From Centropus unirufus (Eukaryota > Chordata > Aves > Cuculiformes > Centropidae), in NCBI GenBank assembly GCA_013397695.1, contig VYZI01000043.1, positions 935,015 through 999,014 of the forward strand: DNA of 64,000 bases, in the 5' to 3' direction. A model generated the notes under the pieces. It ran no database searches. It had not been told where the DNA came from and was given only the letters and a program-made list of their open reading frames with translations. The position numbers were made by a program, and so were the translations under genes. The stretch's first letter is position 1, and the number at the start of each line of letters is the position of its first letter. Of this stretch, positions 25,301 to 36,603 are shown piece after piece.

Positions 25301-28300
25301 TTAAGTGTAATAAGGAAATGTCACTTTCTGATACCTGTACTCTTACTGTCTTTTTTTAATTTTTTTGCTATGATAAGTCTGCTCCAAGGCCATGGCAATG
25401 TCAGCTGTGTGAGGGGTTTTATATAACTGTTTTTCAGCCAGGGAACAGCTGGAATTTCTGGAGAACAGAAAGAAGCAATACATGAAGGCAGCTGTCAAAG
25501 CAAAGAAGGCAAATAACCTTGAACAGGCTAAGATGTACCTCAGAACAGCCAAGAGCTTTGACCTAAAGATTGAGCAAGCAAAATGTGGCAAACCTGTTGA
25601 TATTTCCAAGGTTAGTGGGACTGTATTCAACTTTGTTTCATATTCTCAGACGTCTAAGTGGTTACTTAAATCAGTGATATTTTTTTTTTAATATTTCTTG
25701 ACACATATTTTAAGTTTAGTCAAGTGACAAATCTGATACTAAGCCCTGAAATTCCTCTATGGTTTTGCTCTAGTTTTTGTTATGTTTCTTCTGCTCCCTC
25801 AAATGTACCAGATTTTGATAAATTTGGTCTCCATGATCCATTTTATCCCTGATAGGCAATGGTAGACCTCTAAACCATGCGGTGTTCTCTGGGCTTAGGG
25901 CGTAAGTACATCTTAGCTGTCTCCTGAATCTGGTTTGGAATGAGGATCTGGTGCATGTGATACAACGATGCCCTGGATCTTCTTGGTGTTTTGGTAGGTA
26001 GGGAAACCAAACTGCACTGCAATAGCTCTCCTGATCTGAATAATCTGGGAACTAAGGCCTGTAAAGCATTTTGCAGGGTTTTACAGCTTGAGCAATTGTC
26101 AGGTAGTGTTGTAAGTAGTGCTTGGGTTGGAATTGCCTTGAGAAGGAAACCAGCCCATCCTCCTTCACTGACCTGTCCGGACATTGAGTGCTTTTTGTCT
26201 ACTTCGTTTTTATCCTATTAGGGCTCTGAAATGTGTGCTTTTATTGCAGCTGCCGTCGCCCCCTACAGATGACGAGGGTGATTTTATCTTCATACACCAT
26301 GAAGATGTCAGGCTGTCTCAGAAAGCAGATGAAGTGTATGCACAGCTCATAAAACTGCTGAAGGACCAACATGAGGTGACTGTGTTATCTTTTAAGAAAT
26401 GTTTTGAGGATATCTTTACATTTTTCTGGGTTTTATTAGTATTATCCCATTGTTTTTCTGGGGTCTTGTGTTTTTCTTTTAAAGTACTTCTAATTTCTTG
26501 TGTCCTAAAGTGGAAACTCCTCAGAGTTGGATTCTCTACAAGTTTAAGTGAGGATGTGCTTGGAGCCCTGGGGCTATCGCGTTATCACTATCAAATATGA
26601 ACACTCAAATTCAAAGACATTAAGACTGGCCCTTGGGTGAACCTCGTGATTAGAAATTGAGGGATCAAGAAGTAACAGAGCAGAAGAGCTCAAACAAAAC
26701 CTGTGCTCAGTTTTGGGCTTAAAGGACTGCAGGGTGGATATTTTTGGGGTGAGTTGGGAAAACTCGTGACTTTTCCTCAACTAGGTAGTCATTAACCTCA
26801 AAACTCTCTGCCAATCATGGATCTGTGTGTGAGGATCACTAAGTGCATCTGTGTTTGGTTTTGTTTCTGTTGACAGAGGTGTTTGCAGTATTCCAAGCAA
26901 TTCATGCACTTGGGAAATGTAGCAGAAACGACTCGGTGAGTCCCTCTGCCTGCTGGTAACCAGCATGGTCAGGCTTGGTTCAGCCTGAACCCCTGAAGAT
27001 GGGGGGGAGTCAGGCTGGTAAGCTTCTCGGTATGTGAAAAGGTCCAGAGCTGTGGGGCTTGGGTCTCTCAGCTGCTCTGTGACCTCTGATCTGAGGCTTA
27101 CTCTGCAGTTCTTTCTGGCAGAATGTTCTGGTTTTCATTGGATGTGTGGCTTTTCTGTTATTTGTTTGCCTCTTCTCTAGGTTTGAGAAACTGGCACAAG
27201 GTTGTAAAAAGGACATGGACATCCTACAGCTTGCACGAGCACAAGGGATGGATCCTCCAAGCCACCACTTCGAAGAAAGAACATTCAAAATGATAAGGTG
27301 TGGAAAATCAAAGGGATTTCTTGGGCGGACTGGCATATGAGTTTTCTGGTTTTTCACTCTTGTTTCAGTGAACTCGAGTGGCAGCAGAGCTCAGGCTCAG
27401 CATTCCTGAAAGGACACTCCTAACTTACTGTCTAACTTCTTTGCATGTAACTTCTCAGTTCTTTTGTTTTCAAAATATCTCCAGCCTCATCTCTTAGTTT
27501 GATACTTCAGTCACTCTTCCTCTGTATTTCTCCCTCAATCTTACTGCCTTTGGGCTTTGTTCTTGGCATTTTTCTCTATACATCAGGGATCTCGGGTTCT
27601 GCTGTTCCCTTACTCTCCTGTCATTTACAACGATGATCTCTGTAGGAGTGCAGAAAGGTCTGACAGATACTGGTGATGTCCTGCTCTGGCAGACGATCAG
27701 GTACTGGTGGGCTACAGGAATGAATACACTTTTTTGTCTTTATTTTCTCACAGGATATTTTCAGAGCTCAACAGCACAGAAATGCACCTTCTTATTGTCA
27801 GGGGGATAAACCTACCAGCTCCACCAGGTACGTGCTTGAAAGGGCGTGTGGGTTCTTTTTCTCTGGGTAGGTAAGGAAAGTAGTGGGGAATGAGATTTTC
27901 TGCCTTGAAGAGCATTTCAGGAGTTGATTTCTGTAGCCAGCACTCATTAAAACAAAATCACTCAGTTTCAGACTCAAGTCCCCCAAGACATAATTTAATC
28001 GTTTAAGGTATTTGAAAGTATTTTAAAGAAACAAAAATTAAAGGAATTAAGAGAATTTGGGTTCCATCTGGACACAGACGGAAGACCTTTAGATTGTCCT
28101 GGGTTCAGTCATGACTGGGTCATAGTTTAAGTTTCGTGTTAATCTTCTATTTTATTACAAGTATCTGCCTTAACTCTGCACCACCTTAATGCGTATTTCC
28201 CCCTCAGCAGACAGTAATTTCTCCTGCCAGCTTTACTGCTTTTAGTCCCTTGTTTCTGCAGGACTTGTAAACCACAGATGCTAGGTTGTCATAGGATTAA

Positions 28301-31300
28301 AGACAGTATTAGAAAAGTAGGTGTTTCCCTTTGGGTGCCAGCTTCCTGTGGATTTTGATTTGATGGATGGGCTTTCAGTTGTTACGTGGCAGGTCTTGAG
28401 TCCTACTGACAGGCCCTAAGTCCTGCTTAGGTGCTCTCGAGAATCCTGCTCAGCGTTAGAGATACAATGAAAGTCTCTGCACTGGCTGTTTGCACTGGCT
28501 GGTTGTTGTCTCACTCAGGTGTATCGCCCAGAGATCTGGATGCGTTTGTGAAGTATGAATTTCAGTACCCGAGTGCGGTGAGTGTGTTCTGGCTCCTCTG
28601 TTCCTCACTCTGACCCTTACCAATGTTTCAGCTTGTGAGGGCTTCAAGGGGGAAGTATAGGTTTTCTTCTAGGATGGGAAGACATTTACAGGCCCGCTGC
28701 CTGAACTGATTTGTACAACAGAACCTTTTCCTGAGAAGCAGAACTGCTGAGTCCATTTCCTGCAGATTTTTGCTTTGCTGCACCTTTCTCTTGATGTTCT
28801 CCACACCTTACAGTGAACGCCATGGCTGTGCACCAGCTTGCTGCTAAATGGCATTCACAGTGTGAGGCCATGCCCGCCTCTTCCCCCTGAAGACATTAAT
28901 CAGGCTGTTTGCAGAGTTTGAAAAATCTGTAAAAGTTTGTTTCCTTTGGGAGTGCAAACACACTGGTAACTTCAACCAAATACCAGGGTGTGCCAACTCA
29001 TCACTAGGGCAGAGGCGCCACCTTAGATATGATCTCCCTTCAGGTCCCATTCCTTTAAGAAAACAGGCTTTTAAAGGCATTACTTTTGGAGATCTCTTAA
29101 TTATAGAAATGCATTGAAAAGGTTAATCTTTCTCCTCACATAAATCCACATGACTCTTGATTTGATTAGCAAATACGTGTGTGTGTATCTGAAGAAAGGA
29201 CTTGGGCCAGACAGGTTTCTTGACCTTATTAATCAATACTTATGTATGTGCATGTATATATGTGTACATATATAAAAAAAATGTATACACATAGATATTG
29301 CTTCTTTCTGTGAAACTCCCCCCTGTTATTCTGTTCCACTCACCTTTAGAAGTAGTCTCTGGTCTGAAAAATTCCAAGAACATTGAGCTAGAAGGGCTTT
29401 TGAAGAGGGCTGTCTGCTATTACAGTCAGTAGAAATGCTGGGCCTTCTGCTGCAGTCTTTGTAGGGCAAAACCAATCTTTGCTCTTACAGGACTAATACT
29501 TGGCCCTGTGAGACTGCAGAGCCTCCTAATAAATTCAGCAACAATTCCACTAAAATAAGTCCAATTACCTGGGGAAGTTGGTGATGGTCAGATCAGGTTT
29601 GCGTAGGGCTGAGTTACAGGAGTCCCCCCTCATTAGGGTGGCTGTAAACAGTTGGTCTGTATGAACCATTTCCTGGGGAGTAAGAAAGAGTGAGCCCAGT
29701 TCCTTTTAATTTATTTTTCTGTTTTTAAGAAAAGCCAGGTCTCGACTGCTTAACCAACAGACAAAGACACCACCTTGTGCCTGTGTAGCTGAAACCTGTT
29801 CTGCAAAGTAGCTGCAATAATTGGGTCACGTTGTCCTTGTTCAGTCCCCAGAGGTTTAGTTCGTACTTCACTTTAGGTTAGAAGCTAATTCATTTTGGTG
29901 GTAGATTGATTGTTGAGCAAAATAATAGTAGGGCAATTCCCTGAATGATTTGTGACGAGCTCCTTGTGTCACTTATGATTCCAATGGATGCAGAAGGAAC
30001 AGAATTACTGCATCGTGGAACATGCATCGTTATCGTGTGGTTAACAGCGCCAGTCAGTAACTTCGTGATTGGATTGAATTGAATGCGACTGTGTAGCTTA
30101 TCTGTATCTCTTGTGTTTGATGTAATGTTTTGGCTTATTCTATATCTAGGATTGTACTCATTACCACATGAAATCTGAACAGTTTCTGTATGTGCCATGA
30201 CTCTCTCGTTCAGACAACCCCCTGAAAACCTCATGTTCTTGTATAGGTATAAAAACTAGCTAGTAATAAAAATAGTTACTGCTCTGTATTTTGAAACAAT
30301 ATCTACTGGTTTTGTAATGTGCCTCTCTCTTAACAGGAGCAACCTCAAAAGAGTAAAACAGCTGTAATTAACAACACCAATTGTCCAGGTTAGTATTTCT
30401 CCTGGGACAGAGGGAAAAACATTGCACCTTAAGAATCACTGGAGAGTGCAGGGTAGTCTCGTACTGAGAATCAGGCCAGGGGGCCTCCCACCACCTTTTT
30501 CCTTCAGCATTATAAATGGACTCGTTGGAAGGTGAAGTCCAGCTGGGTGGGAGATTTCTTCACCCTTATCCCAATATTAGTGGTAGTTACTGTGTTAGGA
30601 ATTGGTGAAATGAACGAGTCACCACTCTTATTGCAGCTGTTACTGTAACCTCTGCCTGGAGATAGGCCAGATAAATTTTCTTTATTAAATAAGTTAAATT
30701 ATTAATTTTAATATCTCCATGCATCCAAGCCTTTTCAGTCAGATTTTGTGTCCTGTGAGGGGGCTGGCTCTGTCATGGGTTTTGCATTTCTACACCTGGC
30801 AAACATCATTGCAGAAATAGATGACTACTTTTAGGCAACATGGCCTGAAACCAAATAAAATACTTTCTTGGATACCCCTTCATGCCTAAGCATTGACTTC
30901 CAGTCTGACGGATCATGTGTTCTAGAATTAATCATCTTACACTTTGAGTTGGGTGTTTTGCTATTTTTTTTTTCTTCAGTTCTTGCAATAAGCAGCCATC
31001 TAGTGTTGAACCACCGTTGAATTCAGTGTCCTAATTGTTAGTTGGGAGTTTATCTCAAAAGAAGATACATATAACTCTCTCTAAGTGCATGAGTCCTGAA
31101 CCTCTGATAGTGAGGGCTGTGTTCTAAGTCTTCCAGTAACTTGATCTGCTCTTCCCGAGAAGCCACTTAGCGTCTGTGTATTGGGATCCCAGGCTGACAG
31201 GGATGAGGGTGCTGGGGGAACACAGCAGATAAGTTGTTGAACATTCGTAGTGCAACGTTGTGAGACTTTGTGAGAAAAAGGTGTCCCGTGGCATAGTTCT

Positions 31301-34300
31301 TGTCACACTCGTTAATGAAACTGATATTAAAAGTGTTGGTTACGTTATGAAGACAACCAGCCATTCTAGCCTTCCTATGCTTTTTCCTTTTCTATTTTGC
31401 ACCTTTTTTCTTAGCTGCAGGCACTCTTTACTCACCAGAAGTCCTCAGTTCTCCAGTTTGGGCTCTCCAGTAACTTGTCACCTCCTCGTGCTGACTTGGT
31501 TTTTCTGCAGTTTGGTTTCTGCCCCTGTAAGGCAGGGATGATGAAGTGTTGCACAGGGGCACTGACTCGTTCACGACTGAAACAACCTCCTGGGAAGGAA
31601 GGAGGCTGATATGGATGTGAAGTGTCTTTCACAAACAGCCCAAACTGAGATAAGCAGAGGTCTGAGTGTGTGTGCATTGCAGAGCACTGCTCGTAGCTGG
31701 ATTTTCACCGCTTGCTTTCATTTTTCTGTATCTTGACTGTAGAATATAACCAGTTGTTTAAGTTGAACATCAACCGGAATCACAGAGGTTTTCGACGAGC
31801 GGTTCGGTCCAAAGGAATTAAATTTGAAGTGTTTCATAAAGGGTAAGTCTACAGTTTGCTCCCCTCCTCTTTTCAACTACTTAAGCCAAGAGTGTTGTAG
31901 CTGAGATTTATGAAGCACAATCTTCAAGCTAGCAACAGGGAGTTGTCCAGCTCTCATGTTTGAGAACTCCTTTCAAAATGTTCCCAAGCTCTGAATTTCT
32001 CTTAAGTGGATGGAAAAAAAGGCGGAAGTTCAGTGAAGTTGGTTCATAACCGGCAGATCAGTTGAGAATTAGTGTGTTAAGAGTAAGAAGAATTGATGAG
32101 ACTGAGGAGGTAGTGATTCAGCTTCAAACTGTTTTGTTTCTTACCCAATTTGGTTTTAGCCATCAGAGCTAGAAGACTGATGTGTTTATATGGGATAACT
32201 TTGTAGAACGATGAAGCACAAGAGGCAGCAGAACATTAACAGCAGTAAAGCAGAGCACACATGGTGGCAGAACGAGGTGTTATGGTTTTGTACTTCTTTC
32301 CGAAGGATCTTAAAATAGTTACCGACACTGCTAGCTGACAGGCGGACTGGGCATCCACAACAATCCCAGGGAAGCTGTGGATGGCCCCCTCCCTGGAGGT
32401 GTCCAAGGCTAGGTTGGAAGGGACCTTGAGCAGCCTGGTCTGGTGGGAGGGAGGTGTCCCTGCATATGGCAAGGGAGTTGGAACTGGATGATCTTTAAGG
32501 ACCCTTCCAGCCCAAACCGTTCTATGATTCTGTTACTGTCTTGAGGGAGCAACCCTCTTGTCCTGGAGATCCCGATGATAAGATGAATGTTACCAGCTGG
32601 TAATGTTCAGGGACATCACCCTGTGTCTACTCTCATTCCTGATTTATCCAAAGCAGAAGTTCCCTCTGTTCACCAGTTCCTGAGTTGGTTGTGATCTGTG
32701 ACTTGAATGGGGTGTTAGATAACCTGGTTTTGGTTATCTCTTCTTGTTACTGGAACGTGCAGAAATGAGATGGTTCTCAAGTTGTAGATGTTCTAATTTG
32801 TGAGCTGAAGGCCACTCGTTTTATTCCATCTCTTCCATTTACATCTCCCATTATCTCTGTTGAAGCAAAAGCTGGTTTTCTTCCTCTTTCTTTGTCAGTC
32901 CTGACTGCGCTGTTTAAGATTTCACTATTGGAGATCCTCCCCTTTTGCACAGAACCACGTAGTGTTTGCTTTTGTTTAAAAACTTTTTCCCTATCTTTCA
33001 CACACTCTTGCGTGCGTGGGGCATATCCTGTTCTCTTACCAGCTGGAACTGTGCTTGTTCTTAAGGTCTGAGTTCAGGCTCGAATTCACCCACTGGGAAA
33101 CACCGATTCATGAGTTGTCCCCCAACAACCTTGAAGTTGAAGGTCCCTTTGTAGCCTTTTTGAAGATCAGCAAAAATATCTCTGTGGGTCGTCTGTTTTC
33201 TGCTTCAGAGATGTTGTTCTTAGCGCAGGAATCTAACAAGTGAAATATATGCTTATTTCTGGATTGGGGCCAGGGGAGCAATTCCCATGGACAGGAATGC
33301 CAACTCATCACCTTTGCTTGGCCATATCTTCTGGCAAAAGGAGAGGAGAGCCTGGGCCTGAAAAGGTCCTTTTCTGAAAAGGCCCATCTGCTGCCTGTCT
33401 CTCCTCAAGACTAAAAATGAATAATACTTTCCGAGGTGCTTGTAGATGTAGTTGTGACATCTCTGGTAGCTCCTTGACCATCTCTCAAGAATTATTCCCT
33501 CTCAATGAGCAAAGGAAACTTGTTTCAGGTCACATCTATTAAACTTCAGTTTAAAAAATACTTTCAAGTAAAAATCCATTATTTTTTCAAAGGAAAAGTT
33601 TCTCCTTAAACCTCTCCCAAAAGCTTCTGAAGATGAAAGGAGATTTCCCCAGAGCTGTTTCTGAAGCCGTGGCCCAGAGCAAGTCCACATTCTTCACTGC
33701 AGCCCCCCTGGAACTGATCAGCGATGAGCCAGTCTTTGTTTCTTAAGTTATAAAATGGAAAAAGGCTTTAGAAAATTCAGCTGGAAGGATTGCTGATTCT
33801 CCTTTTAAGTTTATGAACAAAGTGTCCCATCGCGCTGTGGTACCATTATGTAATCCCTCTTCATTTTGAGGTGCTTGAGATGTGAAGGGAGTGTTCTCGC
33901 ATGTCAGGTAATACAATCCGAACTTGGAGAAGTGATTTTGAGTCTGCTCCAGTCTCTGATGGAGAACAGGGTCTCATCTTTGGAAAGCTCTCTCTGTCAA
34001 CAGAATTCATTGGCATCGTGTTTGGAGGCAGCGCTGTCAGCCCTCGAGGTACCTGCAGCTTTGCTTCTTTTTACTGCAGCAATTTTGTTGAGATGGACGG
34101 AGACAACTAAGGAGCCACCTGAGGAACTGCGCTGGATGCTTTTGGAACAGGCGTACTTGCTCACAGTGACTTGCTGCACATTGCAGTATTGTCTTGCACA
34201 CTTTACCCCATCTGGAAGGGCCTGAGCTCCCTTCTGTGAGCTCGCTGCAGGCTGGGCGAACACAGTCGGGCTGTCGTCCTCCTGACCTATGGAGACTGAG

Positions 34301-36603
34301 CTGCTGGGTGATCCTGGTGCTATTCCTGAACACACAAGGCAAAGTGAGGTTAAAGTCTGGACGACAGATTTCTTACACTGCAGTTCCTATGCTGCTATGA
34401 GCCATTAGCAGAATATATTCACGAAGCAACTATTGAGGCGGTGGATGTGAGGAAACAACCTTACTCCCCTTGTCCAGTCAGAGATTTTAGACGATGAGGT
34501 TCACCAATGTTGACTCGGAAATTGTAGGCACTGACGGCAGCATCTGGTCTCTGTGTGAATGTACCGGGTACTTGTGGCACGGCTGACACCATCATCAGGC
34601 TCCTTATAATCTTCAGAGTTTTTATGGCACATGTCGAGTTTTGCCTCATAACATCTTAAATATTTCTTGATGATAACAGGAAGAAGGGTTGATGTTTTGG
34701 GATTGGGTTGTTTTCTTAATTCACCTCTTGTCTTTTTCCTAAAAAGAATGGCAGAAAAAAGGAAGTTTCTTAATTCTTGGCAGATTTCCTGTGAGTTCCA
34801 TGACCGGCATGGCTGGTTGGCTTCCTACCTCCAGAATCTCTAGATTTCAGTTGTTTCTCAAGCCTTTTGGGCAGTGCTCGGGGAAATACTTGGATGCAGG
34901 CAAAGAAATGCAGTGCTTTGATCTGAACGCTTGTGTGGAATTAGTGTGGCTTTGGTCTTGGCTGTTGCCTTTTGGAGGAGTTTGGAATAAAGACTGCACC
35001 ACTCTTGCTGGCAAAACTGTTAGACATAAGTGACTGTAGCAGAGAGAAGTTTTCCTTGCAGGATTGAAGTGCTCTGTGTTCAGTTTCAGCAGAGCAGGAA
35101 TGCAAAAATTATGGTCCTTGACTGTCAAAATTACCAGTATGAAGGTGAATCCAAACAGTGGCTGAAATGCTGAAGTTGTTGAAACTGAGGTTTTGATTTA
35201 TCAGAGTGATTCATGTGACTTTCTCCTCAGAAGCACTGCCAAAAGCAGCTTTTGTGCCTGTGAAACATTTGTTTTGATGCACCTTCATGGGAAGTTTCTC
35301 AGCCTGTCCTCTTGAGCAGCCTAGTGCAGACAATCGCCGGCCGCCCTGGCTGCCAGGCCATTCCTGCCTGTTGCCCTGTGCAGAGATGAAAGCCCCTGTC
35401 ATTCAACTAAAGCCCCCGCTTTAGTTGGCTGTTTTCTTCACAACTGCCCTCATCTTTAATTTCCATGAAAGAGAATGATTAAAAAATGAGTACTTCTGTA
35501 TCTTGTCCCTGTAGTCTGGTTCCCTGTGGGTTTGACCCTTGGCAAACCACCATGGTTGGTGGGGTTCTTGTAGCGTGTCTGGACCAGCCCTCCTGGTGGT
35601 GACAATGGTGCACACAGTGGTGACCTCTCAGCTTGCTCTCTTTGATGTTCTGACAAACCTTACCATTCCATTAAGGAAGGTTTCTTTGAAACAGGTCCTT
35701 TTTCAGAAGTGACAAGCATGTGGGGACGGCACACTTGAAACTGGAAAAGCTGGAGTCGGAATGTGAAGTTAGAGAGATCATTGAGGTATGCTTGCTGGGT
35801 GAGGGGTGTTCCTCTAGGGAGTGGTACTGGAACACAGGGAACACGGCTGCTCGCGGTGCATGGATGTGGCTGCTCACTGTGGGCCCTTTGCACTGGGAGA
35901 CTTTGATAACCAAAGGGCTGTTGGTTGTGGTGTCATCTCTTGAAGCTTGTCTCAGCTCTGGTATCGGGAACTTCGTGGGAACTCTGTTCTACAAATTCTC
36001 TATATCATGATGGTTTTCCTTGTCAGGACCAGAAATTCAGGAGATCCCCAAAATATGTGGTGGTAGCTTCCAGATCAAAGGGTGAAGTGCAGGCCGACAG
36101 AGTGGGTAGAGCACTGCTTAAATGCAGTAGACATCACTAAGTGGAACCATAATAAACCCAAGCCCTTGGGTGCCTCAGGTGCCCAGGACACCGCTGCCCC
36201 TAGCGCTGCGCTCCAAGCGGCCCGTGGAGGCCATTTGTGCTCCAGGAGCTTGGGTGTGCAGCAGGCAGAGGTCGTGCAGCCACTGGGACCGCTGCCTTGC
36301 ACAGGCTGGGGAGTGGGGACCTGCTCTGTGGAATTCTGAATCCGGAGAAGCAGGCAGCTGCATCTCCCAGCTCTGCGGTCACCTCCGGGAGAACTGGGTC
36401 ATCCACAAAGTGCCTGAGGTGCTACAGTTGGATGCGCTCGTTTGTGTGTGTGCTGACTGCGCTGCTCCATGTGGTTCTTGCAGGTCTTTGATGGCAGGAA
36501 GCCCACTGGAGGGAAACTGGAGGTGAAAGTGAGACTCAGGGAGCCCCTCAGCGATCAAGATCTTCAAACAGTGACAGAGAACTGGCTGGTCCTCGAGCAC
36601 TAG
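7099..36603 (+). CDS. CC2D1B: Coiled-coil and C2 domain-containing protein 1B, complete (23 coding exons)
   Basis: CC2D1 proteins (Lgd/Freud family) bind the ESCRT-III subunit CHMP4 and act in endosomal sorting and nuclear-envelope resealing; Freud-2 is also described as a transcriptional repressor. Exons: 7099-7164, 9835-9976, 12938-13053, 13836-13955, 15024-15161, 17130-17403, 17796-17920, 18061-18136, 19150-19260, 19590-19720, 20001-20073, 22256-22368, 23177-23369, 25438-25610, 26250-26375, 26877-26935, 27181-27297, 27754-27827, 28519-28577, 30337-30388, 31743-31842, 35695-35785, 36484-36603. They total 2649 nt (882 residues), in frame, against about 858 in human. The start has a strong context (GCCGCCATGC) and lies in the CpG island. 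Order: acidic N-terminus, four DM14 repeats, Pro/Ala/Glu linkers, C2 domain, ending ENWLVLEH. Paralogue CC2D1A is less likely because of the ORC1/ZFYVE9 neighbours. Confidence 0.96.
7165..9834 (+). other. CC2D1B intron 1
   Basis: This 2.67-kb intron runs from GTAAGG to a CAG acceptor. Its first part is the tail of the CpG island; the rest is unique sequence with no repeat or RNA gene I can recognise. It ends with a TTTA tetranucleotide run and then CTCTTTCCCTTGGCTCCAG. Confidence 0.85.
9797..9815 (+). repeat. (TTTA)n microsatellite near CC2D1B exon 2 acceptor
   Basis: Four TTTA units plus TTT end 19 bases before the exon at 9835, so the repeat overlaps the branch-point and polypyrimidine zone of the acceptor. 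Confidence 0.9.
9977..12937 (+). other. CC2D1B intron 2
   Basis: This 2.96-kb intron is unique sequence apart from a GA dinucleotide run near its 3' end. Several 80-140-codon frames on the minus strand have no family resemblance and look like chance. Confidence 0.8.
12739..12754 (+). repeat. (GA)n microsatellite
   Basis: Eight GA dinucleotides sit in CC2D1B intron 2, about 180 bases before the next exon. Confidence 0.9.
13054..17795 (+). other. CC2D1B introns 3-6
   Basis: Introns 13054-13835, 13956-15023, 15162-17129 and 17404-17795 separate exons 3-7. All have GT-AG ends. I see no repeat family, RNA gene or conserved antisense frame in them. Confidence 0.75.
15024..17260 (+). other. CC2D1B: CC2D1B DM14 repeat 1
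   Basis: The first DM14 repeat spans the exon 15024-15161 and the start of 17130-17403, about residues 155-213. It shows the family pattern of two helices rich in A, K and R: KRITNYRAALSNAKELGEG, KTRRYERGLKTLESML, then GKKINEEEMPPP. DM14 repeats mediate CHMP4/Shrub binding in the Lgd family. After it, the exon continues into a low-complexity Ser/Glu linker. Confidence 0.85.
17796..18136 (+). other. CC2D1B: CC2D1B DM14 repeat 2
   Basis: The second DM14 repeat is encoded by exons 17796-17920 and 18061-18136, about residues 293-352. Visible motifs are RQKEYKLAALKAKQQGDLEK, KEYMKTGKKFNVVLEALDSG and PIDLQNMPPSP. The intron between the two exons is only 140 bases, the shortest in the gene. Confidence 0.85.
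18137..22255 (+). other. CC2D1B introns 8-11
   Basis: Introns are 18137-19149, 19261-19589, 19721-20000 and 20074-22255. The largest (2.2 kb) contains only unique sequence. Poly-T and poly-A runs near 18909 and 20572 are simple homopolymers. Confidence 0.75.
19590..20073 (+). other. CC2D1B: CC2D1B DM14 repeat 3
   Basis: The third DM14 repeat is encoded by exons 19590-19720 and 20001-20073, about residues 395-457. Motifs are LQQRLEKYKAAAAQAKSSGD, RKARMHERIAKQYQDAIRAH and GRKVNFSELPVPPG. The first of these exons uses an AAG acceptor; see findings. Confidence 0.85.
22381..22413. repeat. Perfect 15-bp inverted repeat (hairpin 1) after a 5' splice site
   Basis: TAGTAGGATATGTAA at 22381-22395 is followed by the three-base loop AAG and its exact reverse complement TTACATATCCTACTA at 22399-22413. 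The hairpin starts at intron position +13 of CC2D1B intron 12 (donor GTGAGT at 22369). Confidence 0.95.
22414..22438. repeat. Perfect 11-bp inverted repeat (hairpin 2), abutting hairpin 1
   Basis: CACAAGAGACA at 22414-22424, loop AGC, then TGTCTCTTGTG at 22428-22438. It begins on the base directly after hairpin 1, with no spacer. Confidence 0.95.
23926..23971. repeat. Short imperfect tandem duplication
   Basis: Two copies of CGATGAACTC(TC)ATAACTCTA lie head to tail, separated by a few bases and differing by a CT insertion. They are in CC2D1B intron 13. Confidence 0.8.
25438..26290 (+). other. CC2D1B: CC2D1B DM14 repeat 4
   Basis: The fourth DM14 repeat fills exon 25438-25610 and runs into 26250-26375, about residues 560-622. 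Motifs are NRKKQYMKAAVKAKKANNLE, QAKMYLRTAKSFDLKIEQAK and GKPVDISKLPSPP. It is followed by a conserved acidic segment, DDEGDFIFIHHEDVRLSQKA, linking to the C2 region. Confidence 0.85.
25611..31742 (+). other. CC2D1B introns 14-20
   Basis: Introns are 25611-26249, 26376-26876, 26936-27180, 27298-27753, 27828-28518, 28578-30336 and 30389-31742. They are unique sequence, with an alternating TA/TG/CA tract around 29237-29290. No repeat family or RNA gene is recognised. Confidence 0.7.
31843..35694 (+). other. CC2D1B intron 21 (largest)
   Basis: This 3.85-kb intron lies between the C2-domain exons 31743-31842 and 35695-35785. It contains one CR1 tail (about 32355-32532). The remainder is unique, including open frames on both strands near 33.9-34.3 kb that resemble nothing I know. 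Confidence 0.8.
32355..32532 (+). mobile_element. CR1 LINE 3' tail, sense to CC2D1B
   Basis: The segment contains GGAAGCTGTGGATGGCCCCC, CTGGAGGTGTCCAAGGCTAG, GCAGCCTGGTCTGGTGGGAG, TTGGAACTGGATGATCTTTA and the terminal TTCTATGATTCTG. These are the typical final 180 bases of a CR1 LINE. It is 5'-truncated. Confidence 0.92.

Larger units (their letters stand above)
22369..25437 (+). other. CC2D1B introns 12-13
   Basis: Introns 22369-23176 and 23370-25437 flank exon 13. The first opens with the double hairpin and ends in a poly-T tract. The second contains an imperfect tandem repeat at about 23926-23971 and is otherwise unique. Confidence 0.75.
27181..36603 (+). other. CC2D1B: CC2D1B C2-domain exons
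   Basis: Seven exons (27181-27297 to 36484-36603, about residues 700-870) encode the C-terminal C2 domain. Readable strands are IFSELNSTEMHLLIVRGINL, DLDAFVKYEFQYP, KSKTAVINNTNCPEYNQLF, RSKGIKFEVFHKGSFFRSD, GTAHLKLEKLESECEVREII and GGKLEVKVRLREPLS. The typical Asp-rich calcium loops of PKC-type C2 domains are not evident, so calcium-independent phospholipid or protein binding is more likely. That last point is inference. Confidence 0.85.

Noticed and set aside
36026..36110. Possible extra CC2D1B exon after a strong acceptor (GGTTTTCCTTGTCAG).
   Set aside because: Joining 35785 directly to 36484 gives the expected C2 sequence EVFDGRKPTGG. Inserting this segment would add foreign sequence and has no good donor.
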